Source: Climacteris rufus
Lineage: Eukaryota; Chordata; Aves; Passeriformes; Climacteridae
Reading direction: 5' to 3'
DNA length: 64,000 nucleotides
Assembly: GCA_013398175.1 (NCBI GenBank)
Contig: VZRZ01005377.1
Coordinates: 310,001 to 374,000, forward strand
Below, in pieces: positions 1 through 11,937 of the stretch; the stretch's first letter is position 1, and each line of letters begins with the position of its first letter. Under the pieces are notes generated by a model that did no database searches, was not told where the DNA came from, and saw nothing but the letters and a program-made list of their open reading frames with translations. Both the position numbers and the translations under genes were made by a program.

Positions 1-1348
1 TTTCCCCAAAGCTTAGGTTATTTTTTGAAATATTACATTCTCAGGACAGGACTTACAAACTCCAGTTTATAAAAAAACATTTCATTATCACCTCTATCTG
101 CTGATCAAGTGCTAGAAAGCTAATAAAAGAAGCAGAAATATAAAATTTGATATATTGCTTTTAATCCAGCTAAAGGTAGCAATAAAGCACATACACATAT
201 ATGTATATGAATCATTATTACTGTGGGCTGGATGTACACTGCAATCTCATGAGACATGGTTTGTGGGCTGGATGGTTCAAATCCCACTGAAAGACCTAAA
301 TGAAATGAATGACTTCGTCTTAGCTTATTTCCTAGTGGATTGTGGTCCTCCATATATCACTCAAAGAGTTTGGCATGATTTGTAGTTTTTGCAGATGCCC
401 AAGCCTTTGGCAAAAGGAAGACCAAAATGTGTTGCTATTTAAAGAATTTCCACACTTCAGTTTAAATCTGAAGTCCTCAGAGAAGTATGGGAAACTTTAC
501 AGTGTAACTTATATTGCTACTATAGTGTCAATGAATAAATTAGCATATAAAACATTGTAAAAATTCCCAGTTCCTCTTCATTTATAAGATATAGTCATAC
601 TCAGCTGTACATTGAAATTTCTGTATAGACATTAAAGGCATAGACATTAAAGGCATAGACGTTAAAGTCTAAGGCTAAATTCTTTCCTCAACATGGACAA
701 CGGAGTGTAGGATTTAGGTCAGAAGTTATCCAACTGAAAAATGAAATATTTTGCTTATGCACTACCATAGAATATAGTTGCACAAGTTGTTATATTCAGT
801 ATATACATAACATGTATTCCTATCAGAACTAACACAGCATGGTTTTAGTTTTTTAATTGCTTGACAAACTATTTTTAAAATTTGTGCTAATATGTGTAAT
901 CCATATAATTTTTCTGAACAGTGTTGAATCTGAAAAAATGTTTGGCTATAAATACCAACTGTTCTTCTCCCTAAAACTTCTAATCAGCATGTTTATCTGA
1001 ACTAACTTCATGCCAATGCTAAATAGTGAATAATCACTGTAGTCAATGCTATTGCTGAACTGTATCACAGAACTGGTGGATTTACACAGGAGAAAAAGTG
1101 CTATTGAAAACATGACACATAAAGAAGATGTGTTATAAATCAGTAAATACAGACCAAAAAAAAAAAAAAAATACAAATAGGTATTAGCCTAAAAGCTTTT
1201 GTTCCCCTTTTACTGATTAATGAGAGCATTTGTAAACACTGGATAGAAGATGAGTAGTTTCTCTCATGTTAGCTGATCTGCAAAGCAAGCTGCCTGCAAA
1301 ATGAGACCGTATTCCTTTTTCATAATTTCGATCTCTTCTGAAGGTAGC
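1..1348. other. AT-rich non-coding DNA, no gene seen
   Basis: I see no gene, splice pattern or recognisable transposon here. The short open frames are ordinary for AT-rich DNA and have no family resemblance. The one structured item is the 15-bp triplicate at 626-670, listed separately. A short A-run follows at about 1156-1171. Confidence 0.6.
626..670. repeat. Short tandem repeat, 15 bp x 3
   Basis: The unit tagacattaaaggca occurs at 626-640 and identically at 641-655. A third copy at 656-670 has one internal change and a diverged end. This is a small local tandem duplication with no visible function. Confidence 0.85.
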
Positions 1349-1985
1349 TTATATTTCTGAAAAAGGAAAACTGGTTTTCCCTCTAGCTTTCATCAGTGCT
1401 AGGGCGCATTGCTGACTCATGTTTAGCCAGTTACCCACCAGGTCCTTTTCTGCAGAGCTGCTGCCCAGCCTGTCAGCCTCCAGCCTGCTTTGCTTCTGGG
1501 GTAAGTGTGTGCCAGGTGCACTTGTCCATCCTGTGTTTTGAAAGGTTCTGTCAGTCCATTCCTCTGGCCTGTCTACATCACTCTCAGTGATACCCTCAGT
1601 GTATTGATGATACCCATTGCTTTGGTGTGATCCAGGAACTCGAGGAGAGTGCATTCCATTTCCACCTCCAGGTCACTGAGGAAGATATTAAGATAGGTCC
1701 CAAGACAGCACTTGAGGAAATACGTTTGTACAAGTTTCCAGTTAGAGTACAAACATTCGTTGCTACCCTTTGAACCTGATACTCCAGACAGTTATTACAT
1801 CTATTAGTCTGCACATCTAGACTATAGTTTACCAACTTGGGTGAAGGATTCTCTGGGAGATTGTGTTGAAATCCTTGTTAAAGCTCAGCCAGATAGTATC
1901 ATCTACAGTTCTCCTTTGATCTGTATATCTAGTCATTTCATCACAGAAAGCAATCAGGTTAGAAAGTGTCATCCAGAACAAAGTG
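1349..1985 (-). mobile_element. CR1 LINE fragment with decayed reverse transcriptase
   Basis: Antisense remnant of a CR1 (chicken repeat 1) non-LTR retrotransposon, seen at protein level. Reading the minus strand from about 1963 to 1848, an open stretch of roughly 38 codons contains SNLIAFCDEMT and then LSFNKDFNTIS. This aligns with the CR1 palm motif of the FSKAFDTVS type, but the first catalytic aspartate is no longer present. Further on (about 1710-1610), NIFLSDLE and ECTLLEF match the segment leading to the FADD box, which here reads FLDH, so the catalytic pair is destroyed. The C-terminal end follows with LEADRLGSSSAEKDL and LNMSQQCALALMKARG (about 1490-1370), a very typical CR1 motif. 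The frame shifts between these blocks, and the span between the palm boxes looks shortened. The 5' part, endonuclease and 3' UTR are absent. It is an old, inactive insertion. The strand is certain from the translation; the exact ends are approximate. Confidence 0.9.
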
Positions 1986-2101
1986 AAACCAGATGAAATC
2001 TATCTGGAATATTGTTTTTGCTGCATAACAGAAGCCAAATAACAAATATTTTCAATTGTGGACTTAAACTCAGAATTTTTCCTGCTTAACTCTACTGGCA
2101 T
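1986..2101. other. Unique non-coding spacer
   Basis: Short AT-rich spacer between the CR1 fragment and the 31-bp minisatellite. No feature seen. Confidence 0.5.
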
Positions 2102-2224
2102 GATTTTGGCAAGTTAGAGAGAGTTGCAACTTGATCTTGGCAGGTTAAACAGTCTCTGGCTTTAATCTAGCAGGTTAAAAGTAGTTCTGAGTTTGTCTTG
2201 GCAGTCAGCACTTGGCACTGGCTT
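2102..2224. repeat. Diverged minisatellite, 31 bp x 4
   Basis: Four head-to-tail units can be laid out at 2102-2132, 2133-2162, 2163-2193 and 2194-2224 (31, 30, 31 and 31 bases). Each begins with a form of gattttggcaagtt / gatcttggcaggtt / taatctagcaggtt / tgtcttggcagtc and ends in a -ctt or -gtt triplet. The copies are well diverged, so the array is old. No coding role is visible. Confidence 0.7.
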
Positions 2225-5097
2225 ATTTTCAGATGGGAAGAGAATGTGGTAGTCAAATGGATTAGACAATGAAAGAGGCATCTTATAAATGGCATAAGTC
2301 AAGACGTTTATCCCTAAGTGCAGTACTTTCTAATGCAAGTCCTATTGCTAGCAATGTGTGTGTGATGGACAGGACAAGAAGTTGGTCTAAAAATACAAGT
2401 ACTATGGTAAAAATATGTCCTTTAATTTTTTTCATCAGATACCTTTTCAGAGTGTATTTTTCTGTACACATGAATGTTGTGTTAGGCATAGCTCCACCTT
2501 GGATTTAATAACTTCATTAAAAAGGTTATATATTTCTCATTAGAGTGTCTTCATTCTTGACAATGTTATTTATACCTCTTAAATACATTAAGATGAACTT
2601 CTAATCTCCTCTTCAAAAATATTTTGTTAAAATACACTGCAAGAGGTAGACATTTCCATGACAATAGCAAATAAACACCTCCTGGGATTCTGAACACTTA
2701 TTGAACTATTTCAACTGCACATTTGTTTTTTAGTCCAGATTCAGTAAAGTTCAAGGGTATCCAAGTATGAAATAGCTTGCAGAGAAATTCACATTGGTTT
2801 CTTAATTTAATTTACTTGTAAAAAAAAGGCTACATAGTTGAAAAAATAGAATATTATCTTTGGCAATTTTGGTTCAAATACAGACATTCAGAATAGATCT
2901 TGGATGATGTTGTTTAATAACATTGCCTGAAGTATGGTACAGCAAGCACTTTAACTTTGTGTGGCAAACTATACTTGTAATATTGATACTGGCTCTGAAT
3001 AGGTCTTAAAGTACCTGAAAAGTGTCTGCATCAAGGTGACGTGTTCTTCCTCAGTAGATTAGCTTTATACACATAAATGAATTAATTTTCTGAGCAGTTG
3101 TTTTTACGGGAGAACATATTTCTTTCTAAAGCACTGCAAAGTCCATGTTTGAGAGGAAGGACCAGGCAGTGCCTGGCTTGCAGATCATTTATAAATGGAA
3201 TAAATGAATGTAGAGGGTACAGCTGGGAATTCCACCCTTCTTCTCCTTGGGCAACCACAATGACTGCAGGGTACTAAGTAAACGTAACAAATGCAAATTT
3301 GGACCACATATCTTCATTGCTTGTTATATTACACATGACAAAAAGGACAGTCTAGTTTCAGATCCCAGGTTAATATTACAGAGGCAGCAGTTACAGGAAA
3401 AAGTCATTTACTGGACCAAATCCTTCACCTTTTTTAACTTTGTCCTTCCTTGCACAAAACTTCCATCAAGAAGCCATTAGCCAAGAGCTAATTTGCCTTT
3501 GTGAGAATGGAAGGTAAGGGTTGACACATTTGTAATCCTTAATGAACACAGCTGTCACAGAATATTGTACTTGTTTAGGAATAGTTGTGCTTTCCTCATA
3601 CAATGGCTCAAACTATTGCATTCTGAGGAGCATCATTATTTTCTGTCATGTCATAGCTTAATTTGTGCAGCTATGAAAGGGTATGGTGGGATATGCTTTT
3701 GTTCCTTTGTCCAAACTGCTTCTAACCATGCAGGAGCTAAAATAGGCTCTTTTCAAGACTAGAACGCATCCTCTCCTACCTTGCACAGATGAGGACAAGA
3801 CGTTTTAGAGCTTGACTTTTGTCAGTTGTCTCCCGTTACCTCCAAAGCTGCTGAGCTAAGAAGGCAACCTTCAGCGAGCACAAATTAATAGCAGAACACT
3901 TTCTTCTCCAAACACTACAAAAAGGGAGGAATGGAGTTAAAATTTCCATGTTAGGCTGTCCCAGGGGAGTGGACATGGCTGTGCTGCTCGTACTGGACAC
4001 ATCAAGCAGAAAGTATCTAAACTATGTGATTATCAGGTCAATAATTTTTCAGATTCATGAACCATAATCAGAAATCTTTCATAATTTCTAGCAAGCACTG
4101 TTTGAGTTTGGCTTCCTCATTTTTAATTCATAAAAGATGAAACGTGTAAGAGTCAGTGATAGTTATAAATATCCATGAAAAATTAAGTGTAAAAATAATG
4201 AAATGTTTGTTACATAAATTAAGTAGCAATTAATGTTTTCTCTTTCTGTTTGGAAGATAGGACATTAAAATAGTGTTGTTAAATTTCCTACTGTGAACAT
4301 AATTCCCTGATTCTTTTTTACAACACATTATCGTAATGTTAATAAAAGACTAAAACTAACAAATAGAAAAAAACTTGCCTGATGTAAGTGTAACACAGAA
4401 GGTTATAAAGTTGCCTTTTATGATGGCTGTACAGTATCATTTTATTTTAAGATCTAATAGCAAGTTGATTCAAAGGGTAAGACTTACAAAGTCATTAAAG
4501 CAAGTAGAAAATTGCCTTCTACCATAGTCACCCAGTCTTTTTAAATCAAAGAGTTTTATTGTTGGTGGTGATGTTTGCATTTGCAGGAGGTAATTAGGGA
4601 ATGAGTTAAACATCACACTCAGAGCCCTCAAGCTTGTCAATAAGAACCAGAAACTTCACTTGGAAAAAAAAAGTCACTTTAGAAGGCAAATTGTAGAGAA
4701 TAGAGGAAAACAGGATCATAACATTTTGGGTCAGTTTGACCTCTGCTGTATCTCTCCACAATATGGAGAAGCTCATAAAATATCCTGTGCTTCCGTGAAA
4801 ACTTCATTGCGCTGACCAAAAAGAACAAAATTTAGAGGTTTTAGAATCAGTAGCAGTAGTAGACAGTTGAAGGAGGAGGTAGATGATGGTTTCTTCTTCT
4901 CCTCCTGTGCATTGTGCCTGTAAGCTGAATAGAGAAAGCTGTAATTCCACCCCCTTCATCACACCAGTGGTCACTTGTCCACTGTGGCGCAGCAACTCTG
5001 ATTAGGCACGCTTTTCCCTGGAAGTCAATACCTCTGTGCTGACACAATGAGATCCAAGTCCCTAAGGCATGATCCAGGCTTTTGTTATTATCTCTTA
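2225..5097. other. AT-rich non-coding DNA, no gene seen
   Basis: Scanned on both strands: no long open frame, no CR1 tail and no LTR end recognised. Several short A or T runs only. The candidate frames are unremarkable and resemble no known protein. Confidence 0.55.
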
Positions 5098-5190
5098 TTT
5101 GAAGGGGCTAGTTGACCCAATTGGTTAACACATTAGCTTTTCAATTTTATAGCCTTGAGTCATGGAAGACCTCTTCCTCAGTTTTGGTAT
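5098..5190 (+). repeat. Possible tRNA-derived SINE remnant
   Basis: The stretch around 5101-5165 has a tRNA-like layout: an A-box-like part (tagttgacccaattggttaa) and, about 30 bases on, a decayed B-box-like part (gccttgagtcatgg). A second piece at 28612-28713 on the minus strand aligns with it along the same order of blocks, including the sequence just upstream (tttga-ggg) and the downstream gttttggta. Two copies sharing a tRNA-like core suggest an ancient SINE family. I cannot name the family, and chance similarity is not excluded. Confidence 0.4.
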
Positions 5191-8100
5191 TTTTCTCCAT
5201 GGCAGAAAGTAAAATTGGCAGTCTGTGCCCACCAGCCACAAAAACAGAATTATGCCAAACAACTATGTCCTGAACTTTATGGCTAATTAGCTGTTGAAGC
5301 TGTGCCCAAGAAATAGGTTCTGTTGCCCATGGGAAGAAGTGTGAAGCCATTATTAATGTCCCAGCTCATATCTCTTAGTAGGTCTTATAAGCAGTGCTGC
5401 TTAAAGAGACTAAATGTACAGCAGGGAATTAAAAATTATAGTACCCCTTTCACTGGCTGAAATATTGTAAACTTGTTACACTGGGGCCAGGATTGGTGTC
5501 AATGTACTTTGTGTGAAAAGTGCAATAGAAGCATTAGTATTTGACAGCCCTGGTTGAAATAAGTGAAATTAATGGAGCTCTTTTCATATACGACAAGGCC
5601 ATGGCACCCCTTTCATGCTGCTTACAGACAGAGAAAAGTCAATACTTTTTTATTACTTGATGCTGACCTACATTTTGCACTACAAGTGCCAGGCCCACTA
5701 ATTGGTTTCAGTTGTGAGAAAAGTTTGCCCCAAAGAAACGCTGGAGCAGATAAATCAATCTTTTTTTAGGGTAGCTTAGTGGGTTTTGAGCACTTGAAAT
5801 GACATTTGTGTTGTATTGACAGAATGGGTTGTTACACTCATTTTGTCATGTCAGAAGGCTCTGTACTAGTTGGAAGTATTGTTAACCAGTATTGATAAAT
5901 TTGCTGAGAATAAAAGTTAGCTGGATCAACATTTTACTTGTCTAACAGCTTGCTATTTCTGGTTTGCTTCCTTGTTAGAGACTTTTGTGGTCATTTATAG
6001 GTCAGGAAGGTTACTATGACAGCTCAATTTAAAACTCTAATTTTACTATTACAAGCATTAGGATCATAGGAACACTTAAATCTAACCACTTAGTGTTAAA
6101 CAGGTGGGGTTGTGGACTACAGCTGTACAGTGGAACTTGGCAATACTGCCAGTTTTCCAAAGGAGGTGTGCACAGGAGCTGTGGGAAAGCACAATTGCTC
6201 AGTGGCTTACCCTACACTAGGAACATAACTACTGCAGGGACATTTATGCAGAATTTCCCACTGCATCCTCTAAAGACTTGATGTGTATCTGTGGATATTG
6301 GTTTCAAAGTAAAGAAAAATAACTTTTTGTTTCCTGACTTAACTATTCAGTAACATGAAGACAGAATTATGATTCCAGAACCTGTGATCACTTTTCAGTT
6401 ATTCCTTCTTATGTATAGGATAGGTTTTCTATGTAGAGAAGAACAGGAGAGTTCTATACATCTCTATAGGAGCAACAAATGTAATTCTAGCAGTACAAAA
6501 GAGTTTTTCTGAGGTCCAAACTTTTCATGGACTGGTTTACTTTTTACCCAGCACATAGTGCCATGGTTGACACAATGCATTTATACAGTGTCTTCAGCGT
6601 TTTTAGGTTGACTCAGAAGAGGACTCAGTGCTCTGAATCTCTGCTGTAGGTGAAAAACTTTACATTGCAGGGAACACTCTTCATTATATAATTTATCTTC
6701 AAAACCTCTGCACATATTACTTCTACTGACCTATGAAGGAAATATACATTCATACAACCTAACACAACTTTAATCTCCATTTATGCAACTAAATCTCTAT
6801 TCAGCAAAATCAAACTTTGTTATTACAGAGAAAGACTATGCTAGGTATCATGAGTTTATTATATGTGTATTGCTCCAGATTTATCACATGCTTAACAGCT
6901 TCATAATTATTATGGATTGGAGAGATTTGATATATGAAATTACCAAAAGTGTATATGCAGGAGCTGAGAATAAGTGGTCACAGTAGCACTCCCTGGCCTT
7001 AAAATCTGTGAGTAGATATGCTACTGCTATGTGTCTATTCTCGCTTTGGTCTGAGTCAGCTGACTTTCTAGTTCATTAAATTTCCAAGAAGATACTTAAT
7101 TGTAATTCCTATCTCATTCCAAACTGCATTTTGATATTACAGGATATTGTACAGTACTCTCAAAATTGTTTGGAAAGAAATACTGTTAGTACAAATTTGT
7201 TTCTAGAATATCACAGAAGGCATTTTCAAAGGCCTCCAAGCCAATGTGAAGGTCTACAAGGTCTTGTTCTTTTGCCAGTGTTTGTACGTGATCTGTATTT
7301 ATGTCTGTCTGCATAGTCAGATGAAAAATGTCTTTGGAATTTGCTTTAATAACATTCCAAAGATAGACTATGTGACCACTTGGCAAGTCTAATCTATGAC
7401 ATCAGAGTGCTGATTGAGACAAATCTTTGGTGGCTTTATGCCACCTTTTTTGACTTCATTGTTTTGAACTGATGAACACACAACAGTCAAGTAGTCAAAT
7501 ATATTGAAAGGGTCCATAGGTCTTATTAAGCTCTGTCAGCTGAACTTGAGTCACTTACGATTTACTAGAGTGAAAGGAGTCAAAGCTGGACAAGTTTAAA
7601 AAGGAAATGTTGTTTTAACTTTGTTTGGGAATTTAAAAGTAGTTCTCAGTGCTGAGAATCACAGGTCTCTGATGCTGAGAATTATATGGCATGATTTAAG
7701 AATGCGTTGTGGAAAAATTCCACAAAGCTCAGCTCAATGACCCTGTGATCCCGAGAGTGCAAAACGATAGGGTCAAAATCACCAGTCATCAATTACAAAT
7801 ATGTGAATTCGTATTTGTAAACTTATTCATTCCAACTACCAACAGTGGCTGATGGTGATAATAACTTCGAAGAAGCCTGTTTCTCTCCACTCACAACCTT
7901 TTTTCTTCAAAAGGATTATTTACATAACTTCATAATTTCAATGCTATGTAGCAAACAGCTTAAATTCAAGGTGATCCTGGCAGTCTCCCTGAATCAACGA
8001 GCAGTGCATCATGGTGCTTCACTGCACATTTTGAGCTGTTATTTCACCACCAAATTAGATGGACATGAGAACCTGGCTTCCAGTTTCTTTCCCTTTATTC

Positions 8101-11100
8101 TGCTACAATGGTACAGTTTCTTCAGTGCTGTGAGGTAGATCTTGCAAGGCCAGGTGGTGTTTTCAGGCCTTACTTTATCTCACTGTTGAAATCTGATTAA
8201 AATCTATATCTTCAAATACAGAAACAACAGGAGTTATTTTCCTAAAAAGATATTTACATTTTTTGTGTGTACTGTGCAACATTCATCTAGTATACATTCT
8301 AAACGTCTTTAAATAATCTAACTCTACAGCCAGCAATGCTTTTATTTATCCATCAGACTCTGTAATGTTTCCCGAATGTGGTCAAACATAACTGCTGTCG
8401 TCATAATCAGAGCCAGTTGTTTAAATGCTCAGTTGTGAGTATCTAGTGGAATAGTTTTAAATAACAAGATAAACAGTACAGCTGCCAAACCAAAGTAATC
8501 TTACACTGAGGGGGCGTGTGGCACAGAAAATTTCCTCTTTGTCATTTTGATTTGAGTTTGAAGCTGGACCTGGGCTTAGTTCCAGCTCAAAAACACTGCT
8601 CACTTCAAAGGCTCCTAAATTGTCCCAAGGAGGTAATTTTGGCAGCCAATTGTTTTTGTTTGGCCAGGAATCCTAATAGCAAAAGCCGTCTGCTCCAGCA
8701 AATGCAGATTTCTGCAGTGCTCAGCTTTACCATTCCTGATTTTATCCTGATATGGAGGTTGCACACTCTTTATTGGTTTCCCTGACTCACTCCAAGTCCA
8801 CCACTTGTTAGGGTATTCACCCTTTGTTAAACTGTGTATAACAGTCCTGCATGCAAATTAAAAAGATACTTCCTATTTTAAAAATAAAGGATACCATGTT
8901 CTGCTCTGAATTATTGCTTAATCCTAAATTATTGCTGGATTATCTGCTTGCTTTCTCAGCAACTAGAGCTCGTTTGTTATTTTTTCCATTCCCATGAACA
9001 GAATTAGCCTGGTTAATATACTGAATTAAATACAACTAGCTTCACTTTAGAAGGAAACCATTTGCAGTTGTGTTGGAGATACCGTAATATTTGTTATAAT
9101 AATCACATGGACAACTTTTCTTGCAGCAGGAAGGTGCTTGTGATGCGAAGCAGGGACTGACAATTAGAATATTGTGCCATTCTTAGAGTTTGATATGAAA
9201 ATATTCAAATAGGCTGTTTCTGTTGAGTAAGACATCGGTCAGAAAAAGGCATAGAGAAACATTAAAAAGTAAACCTTGTGAATCGTTTAAGAATAGGACA
9301 GTATTTACTTTCACACCATACATACATTTTGAATGTATGTCTACCTTGCTATTTTAAGATTTATGCTACAATTTTGGAGGAATCATACTAACAAATTTAA
9401 GTATGAGATGTAAGAAATTATATGGTCACAGTTTGGCAGCATGCAATGCAGATGAAATTCAGTTGGACACAGTCAGTGTTTGCATGAAGCTTACTAGAAG
9501 TCAGAATTGCTCTGTTTATAGAGACGTAGCTGAACTGTGGTCTGTGAAGTAGCTAAAACCAAATTGTCCAGGAACTGATAATTATGTTTCATGTCATTAA
9601 AAAAAGAAAAATTTTAATCCCCTTTTTAAAAGAAAATTAAACTTTTAATTTCAAATTGTGACATGCATTGAAAAGATAAAACTTTTAGCTTTCATTCACT
9701 CATGGTATCAGACATTTCATGAAGATGTTGCAATTGTATGCACTTTTGCAGAGCATCATGTTGACAATAGGAAACAGTACAAAATGTTCAGACCAACTTC
9801 TTAAAAATGAATCATCAGATCCTGGAAAGCTGAGAGTTCATCTGTGGCATGTTACTTTCTAAAAGTAAAAAACATTTTAAAGCAAAACAAGTCTTTTCTA
9901 TTGTTATACTATTATCAGTATCTCAGGTTCAAAGAAAATAATTTCATTAAGTGCTTTAAAACCTTGATCTTAAATAGCACAGAATTGCTAATCATTTACC
10001 ACGTGTATTTATTTGTAAGTAACGAAATCAAAATACAGTTTAGAATATTTAATTGGTTTTACTTTCTTGTTTGTTGCTTGAATTGACATTGTACTCTTAA
10101 GGCTCAGTTTCATTTGCATTTCTTTTATTTAATTTAGATTTCTACGCATTTACATTTAAAACATTCAATGTTGTAAGCAATAACTTTTCCTGGGGAAAAA
10201 GTATGTTTAGGAATCACCCTGCTTCTCCTAATCAATTTTTTCCTCTACTACTTATATATATTAATTTTTTTAACATTTCTTAATAACTTGGTTTAATATC
10301 CATATTTCAATGCTAACCAAAGTAGAAAAGATAAAATATAGCAAGGCTATCATGCTTTCTTTAACCTTCATACTTGCCAGGGAGGAGAACAAGCTTTTGT
10401 ATACCATGATTTGCCAAAGACTATCAAATCTAGTTTCTAAAGCAGGAAATTTCTGCAGTGCTTAGAGCTGCTGAGAGTTTGAAATACATATTTACTTGCA
10501 ATTAAATAAATTATTGTGCTCTTAATATTCATATAATGTAAAAATATATATTTAATATTCATTATTTTGCAAAATTTGCATTCTCTCATATAATGAAATG
10601 TAACTAGAAGAACAATATTTAGAACTCTACCTTAAAAAAAAAAAAAAGGCAAACCCATATAAGCCAAACTTATCTTTTTTTGTTTCTTTTTTCTTTAGGA
10701 CTTTGAAACAGTGCTTTCATCGATTGTTCTCTTCGAAAAGTTTGGAAAAACTTACTCCAGTACTGGGCAAATAGTGTAATTGTCCTGGAAACTACAAATT
10801 ATAAGACACATGAAAAGTAATCCATAAATGTATTTCAGCAAATGCAGTAGCATGTTGACTGAATGTTCCATAAAATACTCCTTTTGTGATATATATTGTG
10901 TCTGAAGTAATGTTGATTTTGCTTGATCTTTAAGCATTATGGCTTTCAAGATTTATCAAAAAATAATTTGTTTAAAAAGGTGTTATCTTAAGAGAATTAT
11001 TTCTGCAAATGCTATATTTTAATTAGCATAAATAATTTAGGATACAAAACCAGACTAATCAAGTAAAATACTTGGAATCACATTTATTTATTACACATTT

Positions 11101-11837
11101 GCAAGTGAGGTTAACACTAAAATGGAAAAAAAAAGTTTAAAATTTATATATTTTTTTTTCCTCACAATTATATATGTATCTGGTTCATCACCATTGTCCA
11201 TCATCTTAATTGTTTTTAGTCATCCTTTTTGGATACTGATCCATGACTTCAGAGTGCAGGATGGAAGATAAGATACTATTTAAAATCCTGTTAGCAGTTC
11301 TGTGGGTGAAAGAACTTCAGTGTTGAAAAAACAAAGTTCTGACAACATATACACCTTATTATTAGATCAGTTTTTCTATACGCACTTAATTTTCTTTATC
11401 TCTACCTGTGCATTTACTCCTAGTCCTGTGTTATGTGAGTCTCATGCTTGGTGAGAACACATTTGATAACACAAAACTCATACTTGTTTGCTCTGTTCAT
11501 TAGCAAGCAATCCTGCAAAATATTGAGTATCCTCAGAGCCCATCCCCTTTAAAAGGCTCAAATAATTCAGCATCATGGGAAGATCTCAGCATATCTAAAG
11601 AGCAAATTGTCAGTTGATTCTTAAAATCACGTGAGTGAATTTTTACAGGAGTTTCATGCTGAATTTTCTGTTATACCATATTTGCTTTTCATATCATTTG
11701 ACTATATTTGAATCAAACATATCTGTTTATCTGTCACTCAGTGGTAGGCTATTTATTAATAACTTTTTAAATGTGATTCTTCTGTCCCCTATAAATATGC
11801 AGAAAACCTCAATGTCTGTTTGTATTAATACTTTCTG
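5191..11837. other. AT-rich non-coding DNA, no gene seen
   Basis: No recognised gene or transposon over this long stretch. Short structures noted: a 9-bp-stem hairpin at 9320-9340 (acatacatt / aatgtatgt, 3-base loop), a small ggtggc/gccacc stem near 7430, and a good splice-acceptor-like signal ending at 10698, treated as a finding. Otherwise it appears to be unique sequence. Confidence 0.55.
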
Positions 11838-11937
11838 AACCTGGTCTGGTGGGACGTATCCCTGCTCATGGCATGGAAGTTGGAACTGAATGATCTTTAA
11901 GGTCCCTTGCAACCCAAACCATTCTATGATTCTATAA
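11838..11937 (+). mobile_element. CR1 LINE 3' end with ATTCTATG tail
   Basis: About 100 bp of CR1 3' untranslated region on the plus strand. It has the familiar order: a cctggtctggtggg block, ccctgctcatggcatgg, then ttggaactgaatgatctttaaggtccc, and the diagnostic terminal direct repeat attctatgattctat at 11921-11935. CR1 copies are usually 5'-truncated, and this one keeps only the extreme 3' end. It has no coding capacity. Confidence 0.92.

Noticed and set aside
5101..5170. Functional tRNA gene
   Set aside because: The A- and B-box-like parts are decayed, and no acceptor stem or anticodon arm can be closed. It fits a SINE relic better.
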